A stretch of DNA of 64,000 nucleotides from CAIWHR01 sp963724975 (GTDB lineage: Bacteria > Pseudomonadota > Gammaproteobacteria > Burkholderiales > Casimicrobiaceae), in assembly GCA_963724975.1 (NCBI GenBank), contig CAVRXB010000001.1, positions 62,001 through 126,000 on the forward strand, read 5' to 3'. The translations under genes and the position numbers were made by a program. The notes under the pieces are model-generated. The model saw only the letters and a program-made list of their open reading frames with translations, had not been told where the DNA came from and made no database searches. Shown one piece after another: positions 1 through 9,814 of this stretch (position 1 is its first letter; every line of letters starts with the position of its first letter).

Positions 1-1920
1 GACTGATCGTGCCCTGGTTGCGCAGTACGGAGAGCGAGGACGTATTGGCGAACCACAGCTGATTGAGATTGCCGACCAGCCTCCAGCGCGGCGTGATGTC
101 GGCGTCGGCGCCGATGCCGATCAGCGCAAGTCCGGGATTCGTGAAATTCGCCTGACCCTGGTCCTTCGACGAGCGCAGCGCGGCGAGCACGCCGTTGCGG
201 CCCGGAAAGCGCGACGCCGCCGCCGCCGATCAGCGGGACTGCCTGCCGGATCCAGTAACTCGTGTCGGCGCCGGCGATCGCAGGATTCTCGAAGATCGCA
301 TCGAAGCCGGTCGATTTGCCGTCGAACGGATTGGAGTCGCCGCTCTGGAAGAGCGCCGGTGCCGCGCACGCGCAGCCAATCGAAATCGCGCGAGACCTCG
401 GCGACCGCGTACATCGCCCCGACGTCGACCTTCTGCTGCGCGAGCGGATCGTGGCTGACGGATCCAAATACGCCCCATAGCGATGCCGTCAGGTTCCAGA
501 CGCCGAAGTGACCGTCGCCGTTGAGGCCAGCGTACGCGACCTGGTAGTCATGCGGCAGCATGTCGCCCATCGCCGCCGGCCGCACCTGGAAGCCGTTCTT
601 GTCGTAATACGCCGCGGCGCTCTCGCGGTTGTCGTCGTAGATGACCGTCCCCTGCAGCGTGAAGCCCGGAACGAACGTGTCCTGCCGGTAGAGGTTGGCG
701 AGGAAGATGTTCTCGTTGCGCAGCGGCTTGTCGATGTCGTTGAGGCCGCTGTTGGTGTCCTTTTCGAGGCGGCGAAACCATCCGAGGTTGTATTGATAGC
801 GGTTGTTGTCGCGCGTGCCGAAGAGCCGTATGCCCAGCGGCTGGTCGATGAAAAGGAGACCGCGGAAGTCGACGGTGATCGGCTGGATGCCGACGCGGAC
901 GCTGTCGAAGTCGTAGCGGAGCGATGCGATGTGATATTCGTAGTCGACGAACAGCTCCTGCACGCGCGAGCTGGCTGTCGTTGCGCGTCGTGCCCTTGCG
1001 CGGGTCGACGTTGATGCCGCGGACTTCGCCGATGTCGCGTGCGGTTGAAATTGAGCACCGGGACGAAGCGGAACTCGATCTCGGGCGGGCTTGAACGTCG
1101 TGTCGCCCTTGATGAGCGACATCCCGAGGATAAGGTTCTCGACGAACTGCGACTGCCTGTTGCGGCCGAACTGGTCGTTCGACTGCGGGCGATCCGTCGA
1201 TTGCGCGCCGATCGCGGTCGGCACCTGCCGCCATTCGAGCAGCGTGTCGATCACGAGGTTGAGCGCGACGAACCAGTCCTCGCCGAAGACCGGGCGGTCG
1301 CCCTTCAGCGTGTTCGGGTTGTACGGGTCGTACCAGCGGTTCTGCGTCGAGACCGAGCTCATCGGTCAGTCGCCAGCGGTCGGGCACCGGAATCGTTTCG
1401 CGCGGCAGCAGCGCTTCGGGCGGCGGCACCTGCTTCGGATCGATCTCGGGAATGATCGGCTTCGAGCGGCCGGCCCATCGGCTGCCGCTGGAAGATCGGT
1501 CTCAGGCGCCGACGTATCCGGCGCCGCGCGCGGGCGTGCGCTGCGGCGCCGGGCTCGCCGCCGAGTGCATCGACGGAGAAATTCGGATTCGGCTTGCCGA
1601 CGATCTGATTGATCCACCCCGTGCGGCCGTCGACAAGGCGAATGCGATACCACGTTCCTCGCCGCTGGTCCGCTTCCAGCAGGGCGCTCTGCTGCAACTG
1701 CGCGATCACCGCGGCATTCGGCGTCGGGCTCGGCGTAAACACTGACGCGGCGGCCGCCAGCATCTGCACGGCGAAGCGACCGTCCACCGTTTCCGGCGCG
1801 GCTGGGGGCGCCGCTTGGACAGCTCTAGGCGCGGAGCGCGCAGGCGCTTGCGCAAGCGACGGGCATCGAAACGGCGGCGGCGTACATCAGCGCGAGAGCT
1901 GCCGCGAGACGCGAGAACAT
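1..1920 (-). CDS. Outer-membrane beta-barrel protein with N-terminal SH3-like segment (3' end outside window, several frame breaks)
   Basis: Read from the ATG at 1920, the protein begins with a Sec signal peptide (MFSRLAAALALMYAAAVSMP), an Ala/Pro-rich linker, and an SH3-like stretch around 1600-1740 (WYRIRLVDGRTGWI). The rest is rich in alternating aromatic/polar strands typical of an outer-membrane barrel (for example DPYNPNTLKGDRPVFGEDWF and NNRYQYNLGWFRRLEKDTN). The reading frame changes near 1858, in 1520-1560, near 1365-1380, within 950-1090, and near 345. On each side of every break a good protein frame exists, so I read it as one intact gene with single-base sequencing indels. The barrel sequence is still open at base 1. 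It starts 6 bp after the lipoprotein gene, so it is the last gene of the operon starting at 6423. The substrate is unknown; a porin-like or conduit role is inference from context only. Confidence 0.6.
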
Positions 1921-1926
1921 CCGCCT

Positions 1927-3828
1927 TCAGATGCCGGCGCAGACATTCTGCTCGCTGCTGCCGTTGAACGGCGATTGCGGACAGTTCACGTAACGCAGCC
2001 GCGTGCCGATCCCCTGCGGCACGATTGTCGTCGGCGCGCATCGGCTGCGGCGCGTTCGCGATCACGTTGCCGAGCGTCGCGCCCGCGTTGGCGAGCCCGA
2101 GGAAGCTCACCATGTCGTCCTGGTCGATGCCGTCGCCCGAGACGCCGATCGCACCGACGAGCTGACCGTTGCGATAGATCGGCACGCTCCCCGGCGAAGA
2201 TCTGGATGCCGTTCGGCAATTGCGTGAGACCCGGTGCAGCCGGTTCCGTTGTCGCCGCGGCAAGCGAAGCGACGAGCTTGTTTGCGACGAGATCGAGCTG
2301 CAGTCCGTCGTTGAACGGGCTCCAGATCGTGATCGGCAGCGCGAGCGGCCCGTTGGCAGTCCCGAAGATGCCATCCGGAAAGTACGGCCGCGCGAGATTG
2401 CCGATCGCGCGGTTGCTGTACGCGATGCCGTTCGCGAGCGCCGTCGGATCGTTCGAGGAAAGCGCGCGTCGCGGTCACGTACGCGGAGATCGACGACGTT
2501 GTCGGCGGCGTGGTCGGATAGGTTGCCGGCGGGCAGCGACGACAGCAGCGCCGCCGCGTTCGGATTCGTGAAGAACGCCGCCGATGCGCGCCTTCTGCAC
2601 CGCGACGTCGGTTCCGAACACCGGCGCGTCGGGCGTGCGAACAGTCCCAGCACGACGCCGTTCGTGTCGACGACGGTCGACCGTCACCTGCGCCGCCGAG
2701 CCCAGCGGCCGCCGTATCTGCGCGCGCGCGCGGTTCGCGATATCGCAAGCGCGCTCTTCAGCATCTGCGTGACTTCGACTTGCGTGAGCTTGCCGTCGGT
2801 GCCTGGACATCGGCGGATAGCGAACGGCATTCGCCGCATCGACGAGCGTGTACGCCCCCGTTCCGGCGAACGCGGGATTCGCATCCGGCCGATATCCCGA
2901 CGCGGGCGTTCCGAACGCGACGCCGGCGACGATCGGATTGCCGCCGTAGCCCGCGACGTTGACGAGCGCGCCCGCGGTGCCGTCGATCGACGCAAACGGC
3001 GGCGCGCTCGCGGGGTTGCTCTTGATCGATTCGCTGTCGACGTAGCGCAGCGTGCGGCCGTCGACGGTGATCTGGTTCGCGCGGCGATCGGCGGGCGCCG
3101 CGAAGCCGAACGTGCCCGCCACCGCGATCAGCTCGTCGACGTCGGTGTCGGAGTTGATGATGTCGAGATCGATCGTGTAGATCCCGTCCGCCATGACGCC
3201 GATACCGCCGACGACGGTGCCGTTCTTGTAGAGCGGCAGACCGCCCGGATCGGCGGCGAGCCCGAGCGGCGCGCGCTTCGGGCCGATCGTGCCGGCCGTC
3301 GCTTGCCGATTGACGTCCGAGCACGACAACTGGCTGAACTGCACGCCGGACAGCGGCCCCGACGGCTGATTCGCTTCGCCCGGGTTGAAGTTCTGCTGGA
3401 TGATCTGGCTCGCCGTGCGCGTCGAGAACGCGTTGCCCTCGGACGACAGGTACGCGCCGGTCACCGCCTTCGAGATCGCCGCAAGCTCGCTCGGCAAGAT
3501 GTTGAGTGCCTTCGAGGCCGCCGGTGACGCCGCTGCCCGACGTGATCGTGAACGTCGCGAGCGCACCGTTCATCCTGAACACCGCAAGCACGTTGCCGAC
3601 GCGATCGACGACGGCGATCGTCGCCTTCGCCCCCTGCGCACCGGCTTCGGCCACCGCTTGCGCGATCACCTGCTGCACGTCGGCGACCGTCAGCGCGGTC
3701 GGGCTGGCCGCTTCGCACGCACCGCCGCAGCCGCCGGAACCGCTGCCTCCTCCGCCACCGCCGCAGCCCGTGACGATGAGCGCGAACGCAATGCCCGCAG
3801 CCGGCGCGATCGTCCGGCGCGACATCAT
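1927..3828 (-). CDS. Lipoprotein with two haem-degrading (GlcG/HbpS, DUF336-like) domains, frame breaks
   Basis: The start MMSRRTIAPAAG leads into a lipobox-like signal (FALIVTGCGGG), so the product is probably a lipoprotein. Two copies of a Haem_degrading/GlcG-type domain follow. The first begins LTVADVQQVIAQAVAEA and has VVDRVGNVLAVFRM and later GTVVGGIGVMADG. The second begins KLTQVEVTQMLKSAL and has VVDTNGVVLGLF and later GQLVGAIGVSGDGIDQDD. The frame is broken near 3550, 2805-2815, 2640-2690, 2470, 2190 and 2030, with conserved sequence on both sides each time. This points to assembly indels rather than decay. The C-terminus reads VNCPQSPFNGSSEQNVCAGI and stops at 1927. Known members of the family bind haem or corrin-like ligands; the role here is unknown. 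It lies between a multihaem cytochrome gene and a beta-barrel gene. Confidence 0.62.
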
Positions 3829-3843
3829 CGGCGCGCCGTCCGG

Positions 3844-5580
3844 TCACGCGATCCTTCGCGTGCGCGCTCGCGCTTCGCGCTCGGCGTCCGCGCTCATGCC
3901 CATCGGCGGATGACCGGGAAGATGGAAACCGTGGCACGCGATGCAGGTCGATTCCACCTTGTTCGCCACCGGCTCCGCGCCCGCGTGACACTTGCGGCAC
4001 GTCTCGATCGACGGCATCGCGACATCCGCCGAAGTCTTCGATGTCGCGACCTTGTCGTGGCATTCATCGCACTTGTACGTGCGGTGCTTTTCGTGATCGA
4101 AGCGCGATTTCGGCAAATAGCGTCGTCGCGACGTGCACTTGGCGACGTCGAAGGTGAAGTTGCCCGGCTTGCCCTTCGGCACCGGTTTTCGCACGACCTC
4201 GTGACAGACGATGCAGACGCGCGCCTCGAAGAGATCCTGCGCGACCCTGTCGGCCTTCGCGCGCGCCAATGCCGAGCGCCCGCTGTCGCTGCTCCTCGGT
4301 GATCGCTGCCGGCCGCCGGCTTGGGAATCGCGCGCCGGATATCGCCGGTGTCGATCGTGTCGACGGCAACCGCGTTGAGGACGATGCTTGCGTAGAATTC
4401 CTGCATCGTCGTCATCACGTCGTCGACGGAGCCGTGCGGGACCTGGCGCGTCGTTACCGCCGGCTCGAACTCGAGCGTGTGGCATTCGATGCAGTGCGTC
4501 TTCATCACGACGGGCTCGAACGACTTGCCGCTCGCGTCGGGCACATGACAGCTGCGGCAGGTGAGCGTAACGCGTCCCTTGGCGCCGCGAATGCTCTGCT
4601 TCAGATGCGCATCGTGCGGGAACTTGAGATGCGAATTCTCGACGACGGGCGCCTTGTCGCTCTGCACGACGCGCACGACGTCGTCGTTGCCAGGACCTCG
4701 CCACAGGCTCAGCTTGAAGTCAGGATGCGCACGGGCGAAATCGGACGCGTCGGCGAGCTTCGTGTCCGGAACGCGCCGCTTGAGATCGCGATGGCAGTCG
4801 GCGCACAACCCGACGTCGGTGCGCACGAGGCCTTCGTCGCCTTTGTGGTCGGCGTGGCACGACGCGCAGCGCGTCCCGCCGAAAAGCTCCGCCTCGAGCT
4901 TCGCCGTCGGCGCGTGACCCGGGATCTTCTGATGGCATCCGAGGCACGTCCGGTCGCGCACGCGGACGAACGGCAGCTCGTGGCACTTGCTGCAATCGTG
5001 GCCGAATCCTTCGTGCCCCGACGCGAGCGGTCCGGGCTTCCACGACTGGTCGGGCGTGATCGCGAGCCGCGAGGTCATCGCGCGTAGCGTGCGGCATCGA
5101 CGCGTTGATGATCGGAATGGCGAGGAACAGCAGCAGCACGATCAGCGCGAGCAACCACGACGGCGCGCGCTTCGCGAGACCGGTCGCCGCGAGCGACAGG
5201 CGCGACCGGTTTCTGATCTCGGCGAGGTCGTCGGCCAGCGGCCGCAGAAGCTCGATCGCGATCGCGAGATCGGCGCCCGCGGGCGGCGTCTCGACCGTCA
5301 GCACGTACGGGCCGACTTCGACCCGCGTTCCGGGTGCCAGCATCGCTTCGGGATCCGGGCGACCGTCGACGAGCAACGTGGCGGACCCGACGGCGGAAAG
5401 TCGAATGACGCGTTCCGACCGATAGATCGTCGCGTGCTCGAGCGCGACGCGCGCATCGGGAAGATGCACGGCGCATTTCGTTGCGCGTCCGACAGCGAAC
5501 GAATCGCCTTCGATCGTACGCGCGGCACGCACCGCCTGCCCCTTGCGATTGCGGGTGACCGAGATGATGACGAGTTTCAT
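3844..5580 (-). CDS. FHA domain-multihaem cytochrome c fusion (frame breaks)
   Basis: The N-terminal ~100 residues from ATG at 5580 resemble a forkhead-associated domain (VGRATKCAVHLPDARVALEH, then VGSATLLVDGRP). A linker and one hydrophobic segment (LLALIVLLLFLAIPIINASM) follow, near 5100-5160. The remainder is a periplasmic multihaem domain with CSKCH, CLGCH, CASCH, CADCH, CRSCH, CIECH, CIVCH, CDECH, CRKCH and CIACH, i.e. ten c-type haem sites, many followed by cytochrome c3/c7-like spacing. Frame changes near 5070-5090, 4300-4360 and around 4120-4135 are flanked by good sequence. The topology places FHA in the cytoplasm and the haems in the periplasm. FHA domains normally bind phosphothreonine, so this would link a phospho-signal to an electron carrier; that is inference. 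It starts 7 bp after the b-type-cytochrome-like gene. Confidence 0.7.
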
Positions 5581-5587
5581 TCGGCGA

Positions 5588-6423
5588 TCACCAGTAATAG
5601 AACACGCTGACGATGTGGGCCGTGAGCGCCGCGATCAGCGCGATCGTCAGCGGAACATGCACGTACAGCCAGACGTCGATGCGCGCCTTCAACTTGACCG
5701 CGCGGCGCGCCCGGTTGACGAGCTCCTGCTTTCGCACCATCAGCGCATAGACCTGCTGATTGACGCGGGCGTCGTTGGCGCGCAGCGTCTTGCCGACAGC
5801 CTGCAGCCCGACGACGGCGGCGGCTGTCGGGACATTCGCGGTCGCGCCCGGAAAGCTGCGCGCGAAAGCCGCCGCCGATCCGCGTTCCCTGCGCGGCGGC
5901 AAGGACGAGCTGGTTGACGGCATCGGGAAGCGACAACGCGAGCGCTCGCATCTGGCGGTCGAGGTCCGCGATCTTCAGCAGCAGCGATTCCTGCGTGTCG
6001 TCGCCGAGCGACGTCGGTGATGCCGCGCGGATACCGCAGATACGCATACACGCCGTAGAAGCCGGAAACAATCACGGCCACCATGAGGGCATACGCAAGC
6101 GTGTGAACGTTCCAGCCGATCTCAAAACCGGCGTGCAACGTCACGATGACGAGCAGGCTCGTGCCGAGATACACGTGCGCCGATAGCCAGCCCAGCAGCG
6201 TGCCCGAGGTCGAGCTGTACCGGCGCTTGCGCACGCCGAACCACGTGAGCCAGACGACCAGCAGCGCGCCGATCGTCCCCAGCGTATAACCTAACGCGCT
6301 GCCGCCGTAGTGACCATGGGGCGAGCGGTCAAGCGCATACGCGACGATGGCCGCAATAACGACGACAATGGCAATTTTCGCCCAGCGATACTTGGCATAC
6401 GCCAGCAGCGATTGATGTCGCAC
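5588..6423 (-). CDS. Small multi-pass membrane protein, b-type cytochrome-like (frame breaks)
   Basis: The start MRHQSLLAYAKYRWAKIAIV is followed by at least four hydrophobic helices, the last ending TAHIVSVFYYW at 5588. Helix-associated histidines (LSAHVYLGTSLL, VTLHAGFEIGW, NVHTLAYALM, WLYVHVPLTIAL, LTAHIVSV) are arranged as expected for a membrane protein that binds b haem, similar to ferric-reductase/cytochrome b561-like folds. A soluble, coiled-coil-like middle part lies at about 5700-6000 (ESLLLKIADLDRQMRALALS). Frame changes occur near 6010-6030 and 5880-5910. It is the first gene of the minus-strand operon and sits directly before the FHA-multihaem cytochrome gene. I infer that it passes electrons between the quinone pool and that cytochrome, but no family could be fixed by eye. 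Confidence 0.55.
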
Positions 6424-6530
6424 GTCCGCTCCCCGCGACCGTTGTACGACTTTAGGGGCGAGTGTAACTGTCGAAGCCCGATTTAAGAACCCCGTCCAAT
6501 CCGCTTGCCGCTACCGCCCTTCCACCGCCC

Positions 6531-6559
6531 TTCCACCGCGGGAACCCGCTTGCTATGAT
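6531..6559 (+). promoter_or_regulatory. Candidate sigma70 promoter for the octahaem cytochrome gene
   Basis: TTCCAC at 6531-6536 and TATGAT at 6554-6559 are 17 bp apart. They are placed in the 260-290 bp divergent gap between the minus-strand operon (start 6423) and the plus-strand cytochrome gene. A short imperfect tandem repeat of an 11-bp unit (CCGCCCTTCCA) lies just upstream at about 6515-6537. Confidence 0.35.
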
Positions 6560-6717
6560 CTTGCGCTTCAATGGGATGTGTCTTTCAAGCAGCGAAGCAA
6601 TGACTACACGGTCGCAGCCGTTCGCGCGAGCGGCGGCATGATCGACGCTGGCACCCGCTATCGGCGGTGTAGCAGCGCCGCGCCGTGCTGAGTGCTGCGG
6701 CTCGTACTCGCCGGGAC

Positions 6718-9039
6718 ATGCTGCGGTCGGCAATCGCCGGGACGGGCCTTGCGCTGTCCTTGCTCGTCGCTCCCCTTCCGTCAGCCGCGCAAGCGACGAG
6801 CCGCACAGCCGCACCGGCTGCAGAACCGAGGCAAGCTGTCGTCAACGAATACGCGGGCGCCGCCGCCTGCGGCTCCTGTCACGCCGCTCAATACGAGGCC
6901 TGGTCGCGTTCGCATCATCGCCAGGCCATGCAGGTCGCCGATTCGAAGTCCGTCCTGGGGGATTTCCGCAACGCGAAGTTTGCCTACGCGGGCACGACGT
7001 CGGTCTTCTCGATGCGCGATGGCAAGTATTACGTCCGCACCGACGGGCCGGACGGCAAGCTCGCGGATTTCGAGATCAAGTACACGTTCGGCGTCGCGCC
7101 GCTGCAGCAGTACCTGATCGAACTTCCCGGCGGAAGACTGCAGGCGCTCGGAATTGCCTGGGATTCGCGTCCGAAGGCGCAGGGTGGACAGCGCTGGTTT
7201 CACCTCTATCCGGGTCAGAATCTGCGCGCCGGCGATCCATTGCACTGGACGGGCGTCAACCAGAACTGGAATTTCATGTGCGCCGAGTGCCACTCGACTC
7301 GGCTCGCAAAGAACTTCGATACCAAGAGCGGCCAGTTCGGCACGACATGGGCGGAGATCGACGTCGCCTGCGAAGCCTGCCACGGTCCGGGCGCCGATCA
7401 TGTGGCGAAGGCACGCGGCAGCGCGTATTCGGCGGCGGACAACGGCTTTGCTCTCGCGCTGAACGAGCGCAAGGGCGTTACCTGGGTGCCGGTGGCTGCG
7501 ACCGGCAACGCCCAGCGCAGCACGCCGCGCACGTCATCGCGCGAGATCGACATGTGCGCGCGCTGCCACGCCCGCGCCGCCCGCATCTCGGATGACTACG
7601 TTCACGGCAAGCCGCCGCAAGATACGCATCGCCTGGCCACGCTGAACGAGGGACTCTACTGGAACGACGGCCAGATCCGTGACGAGGTTTACGAGTGGGG
7701 GTCGTTCGTTCAGAGCAGGATGTCCGCTGCGGGCGTCACCTGCTCCGACTGCCACGAACCTCATTCGCAGGCGCTGCGGCGTCCTGGAAACGATGTGTGC
7801 GCGCAATGCCACCAGCCGAATAAGTACGACGCCGCTTCGCACACGCACCACCGGCCGGGCACGCCGGGCGCGGCGTGCATTTCCTGCCACATGCCGACGA
7901 AGACGTACATGCAGATCGATGTCCGTCACGATCATTCGCTGCGGATCCCACGCCCCGACCTCTCGGTGAAGCTCGGCACGCCGAACGCATGCAATGCATG
8001 TCATGCGAAAAAGACGCCGCAGTGGGCCGCCGACGTCATTCGCGGCTGGACCGGTCGTGCGCCAACCGGTTACCAGACCTTCGCCGAGGCGTTGCAGGCG
8101 GGAACGATCGAAGCAGCCGGCGCCCGTGGCGCCTTGATGACGATCATCGACAATCCGGCGCAGCCGGCGCTCGTGCGCGCGAGTGCCATCGAGCGCCTCG
8201 GGCGAATGCCTGCGGCGTCGTCGCTGCCGTCGCTGACGCGCGCCATCAACGATCCCGACCCGCAGGTGCGGCTTGCGGCGGTCGAGGCGATTGGCGCTGT
8301 CGACGTTGCGACGCGTGTCCGCTATCTGCCGAGAATGCTGAGCGACCCCGTGCGCGGTGTAAGGATAGAGGCGGCGCGTGCGCTTGCCGGGCAGCCGGAA
8401 GCGCAGATTCCCGCGGCTAACCGAGACGCCTTCGCGAAGGCGCTTGGCGAGTATATCGCCGTGCAAACCTACAACGCGGACCGGCCCGAGGGCCGGATGA
8501 ACCTCGGGAATCTCTATGCGACGCGCGGCGATGCCGAGCGCGCCGCCGCCGAATTCCGCAAGGCGCTCGAAATCGATCCCACCTCGGTGGAAACATACGT
8601 CAACCTGGCGGATCTCTATCGCGCGCGACGGGACGAAGCGAAAGCGGAAGCCGTCCTGCGCGAGGGAATCGCGAAATCGCCGCGCTCGGCCGCGCTGCAT
8701 TACGCGCTCGGCCTCACCTTCGTGCGCGCAAAACGCTCCGCCGACAGCTTGCGCGAGCTCGGCGAAGCCGCGAAGCTCGCGCCCGACAACGCGCGATTCG
8801 CGTATGTCTATGCCGTCGCGCTCAATGACGCCGGGCACGCCAAGGAGGCGCTGCTAGTGCTGAAGGGAGCGATCAAGGCGCATCCCAACGACCGTGACCT
8901 GCTGTTCGGGCTCGCCCATTATTCCGCTGCAGCGGGAGATCGCGACGCAGCGGTGGGCTATGCGAACACGCTCACCGAGCTCGATCCGGAAAACAGTACG
9001 TACGCGCAGCTCGCGGCCACGCTCGCGCGAGGCCGCTGA
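6718..9039 (+). CDS. Octahaem c-type cytochrome with C-terminal HEAT and TPR repeats
   Basis: This start (ATG 6718) gives a clean signal peptide (MLRSAIAGTGLALSLLVAPL, ending AQA); an in-frame GTG at 6685 would add 11 residues. Eight CXXCH motifs follow: CGSCH, CAECH, CEACH, CARCH, CSDCH, CAQCH, CISCH and CNACH. The first is followed by AAQYEAWSRSHH, as in cytochrome c554-like proteins. After the last haem site come HEAT-like repeats (about 8140-8400) and then three or four tetratricopeptide repeats (GRMNLGNLYATRGDAERAAA, TYVNLADLYRARRDEAKAEA). The product should be periplasmic. The family is common in respiratory and soil proteobacteria, but its electron donor and acceptor are unknown. It precedes the cytochrome c maturation operon, the machinery that would load its eight haems. 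The gene shows no frame break. Confidence 0.85.
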   Translation: MLRSAIAGTGLALSLLVAPLPSAAQATSRTAAPAAEPRQAVVNEYAGAAACGSCHAAQYEAWSRSHHRQAMQVADSKSVLGDFRNAKFAYAGTTSVFSMRDGKYYVRTDGPDGKLADFEIKYTFGVAPLQQYLIELPGGRLQALGIAWDSRPKAQGGQRWFHLYPGQNLRAGDPLHWTGVNQNWNFMCAECHSTRLAKNFDTKSGQFGTTWAEIDVACEACHGPGADHVAKARGSAYSAADNGFALALNERKGVTWVPVAATGNAQRSTPRTSSREIDMCARCHARAARISDDYVHGKPPQDTHRLATLNEGLYWNDGQIRDEVYEWGSFVQSRMSAAGVTCSDCHEPHSQALRRPGNDVCAQCHQPNKYDAASHTHHRPGTPGAACISCHMPTKTYMQIDVRHDHSLRIPRPDLSVKLGTPNACNACHAKKTPQWAADVIRGWTGRAPTGYQTFAEALQAGTIEAAGARGALMTIIDNPAQPALVRASAIERLGRMPAASSLPSLTRAINDPDPQVRLAAVEAIGAVDVATRVRYLPRMLSDPVRGVRIEAARALAGQPEAQIPAANRDAFAKALGEYIAVQTYNADRPEGRMNLGNLYATRGDAERAAAEFRKALEIDPTSVETYVNLADLYRARRDEAKAEAVLREGIAKSPRSAALHYALGLTFVRAKRSADSLRELGEAAKLAPDNARFAYVYAVALNDAGHAKEALLVLKGAIKAHPNDRDLLFGLAHYSAAAGDRDAAVGYANTLTELDPENSTYAQLAATLARGR

Positions 9040-9076
9040 CGGGCGTCAATCCCTCGTCGCCCTCGTGGGCAACGGG

Positions 9077-9122
9077 CGACCTTGACCCGGCGCAAGGTCG
9101 GCGCACGCGCCTCCGCTATAAT
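9077..9122 (+). promoter_or_regulatory. 8-bp dyad and TATAAT box upstream of ccmA
   Basis: CGACCTTG at 9077-9084 and CAAGGTCG at 9093-9100 form a perfect inverted repeat with an 8-nt spacer. A consensus -10 element TATAAT lies at 9117-9122, about 78 bp before ccmA. No good -35 lies at 16-18 bp, so the dyad may be an activator or repressor site that replaces it. The dyad could also be a weak hairpin behind the preceding gene, though it has no T-tract. Confidence 0.35.
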
Positions 9123-9199
9123 CGCCGGGCCTTTCGAGCCCCCATCCACCCACGCCGCGATGCTTCGGCGCCCCTTTCCATCGCCTGCGGTGCCCGTCC

Positions 9200-9814
9200 A
9201 TGCTGGAAGTCCACGATCTTGCCGCGCGGCGCGGTCATGCGCGACTGTTCGACGGCCTCTCGTTCTCGGTCGAAGCGAGTCATGCGCTGGTCGTTACCGG
9301 AGCCAACGGAACGGGGAAAACGACGTTGCTGCGCATGCTCGCCGGATTGACGCTCCCGGCTGCTGGAGAAATCCGCTGGGATGGAAAGCCGATCGCCCCA
9401 TTCGATCACGCGTTGCGCGCTTCGATGGCGTTTGTGGGCCATGCGCCGGCGCTGAAAGACGAGCTCACCACCGAGGAGAATCTCCGCGTTCTTGTGGCCC
9501 TGGCCGGCGAGACGGTGTCGGAGGCCGCGATTGCCAGCGCGCTCGACACCGTTTCACTCGCGTCGCGGCGCGCATTGCCGGCGCGCGTCCTTTCGCAGGG
9601 ACAACGGCGGCGCGTCGGCCTTGCACGTCTCTCGCTTCTGGCGCGGCCGCTGTGGATATTGGACGAACCGGCGACTGCGCTCGATGCGGCGGGTACCGGA
9701 ATGTTGGCGCAGATGATTGCCGCGCATCTCGATCGCGGCGGCCTTGCCGTCGCGGCCACCCACGCGCCGCTCGGCTTGCCGCCGGCGCAGGTCGAATCGA
9801 TCGCCCTCGGATGA
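9200..9814 (+). CDS. ccmA: Haem exporter ABC transporter ATP-binding subunit CcmA
   Basis: The product is 204 aa, the normal CcmA length. It has Walker A (GANGTGKTT, about residues 34-42), signature region LSQGQRRRVGLARL, Walker B LWILDEPATALD and a switch His (AATHAPL). CcmA hydrolyses ATP in the CcmABCD complex, which releases holo-CcmE from CcmC for haem delivery. It is the first gene of a tightly packed ccmABCDEFGHI operon; its TGA overlaps the ccmB ATG. Confidence 0.95.
   Translation: MLEVHDLAARRGHARLFDGLSFSVEASHALVVTGANGTGKTTLLRMLAGLTLPAAGEIRWDGKPIAPFDHALRASMAFVGHAPALKDELTTEENLRVLVALAGETVSEAAIASALDTVSLASRRALPARVLSQGQRRRVGLARLSLLARPLWILDEPATALDAAGTGMLAQMIAAHLDRGGLAVAATHAPLGLPPAQVESIALG

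Noticed and set aside
6515..6540. Short tandem repeat of CCGCCCTTCCA, considered as a CRISPR or regulator array
   Set aside because: Only about two copies with no spacers; no CRISPR array was seen anywhere in the window.
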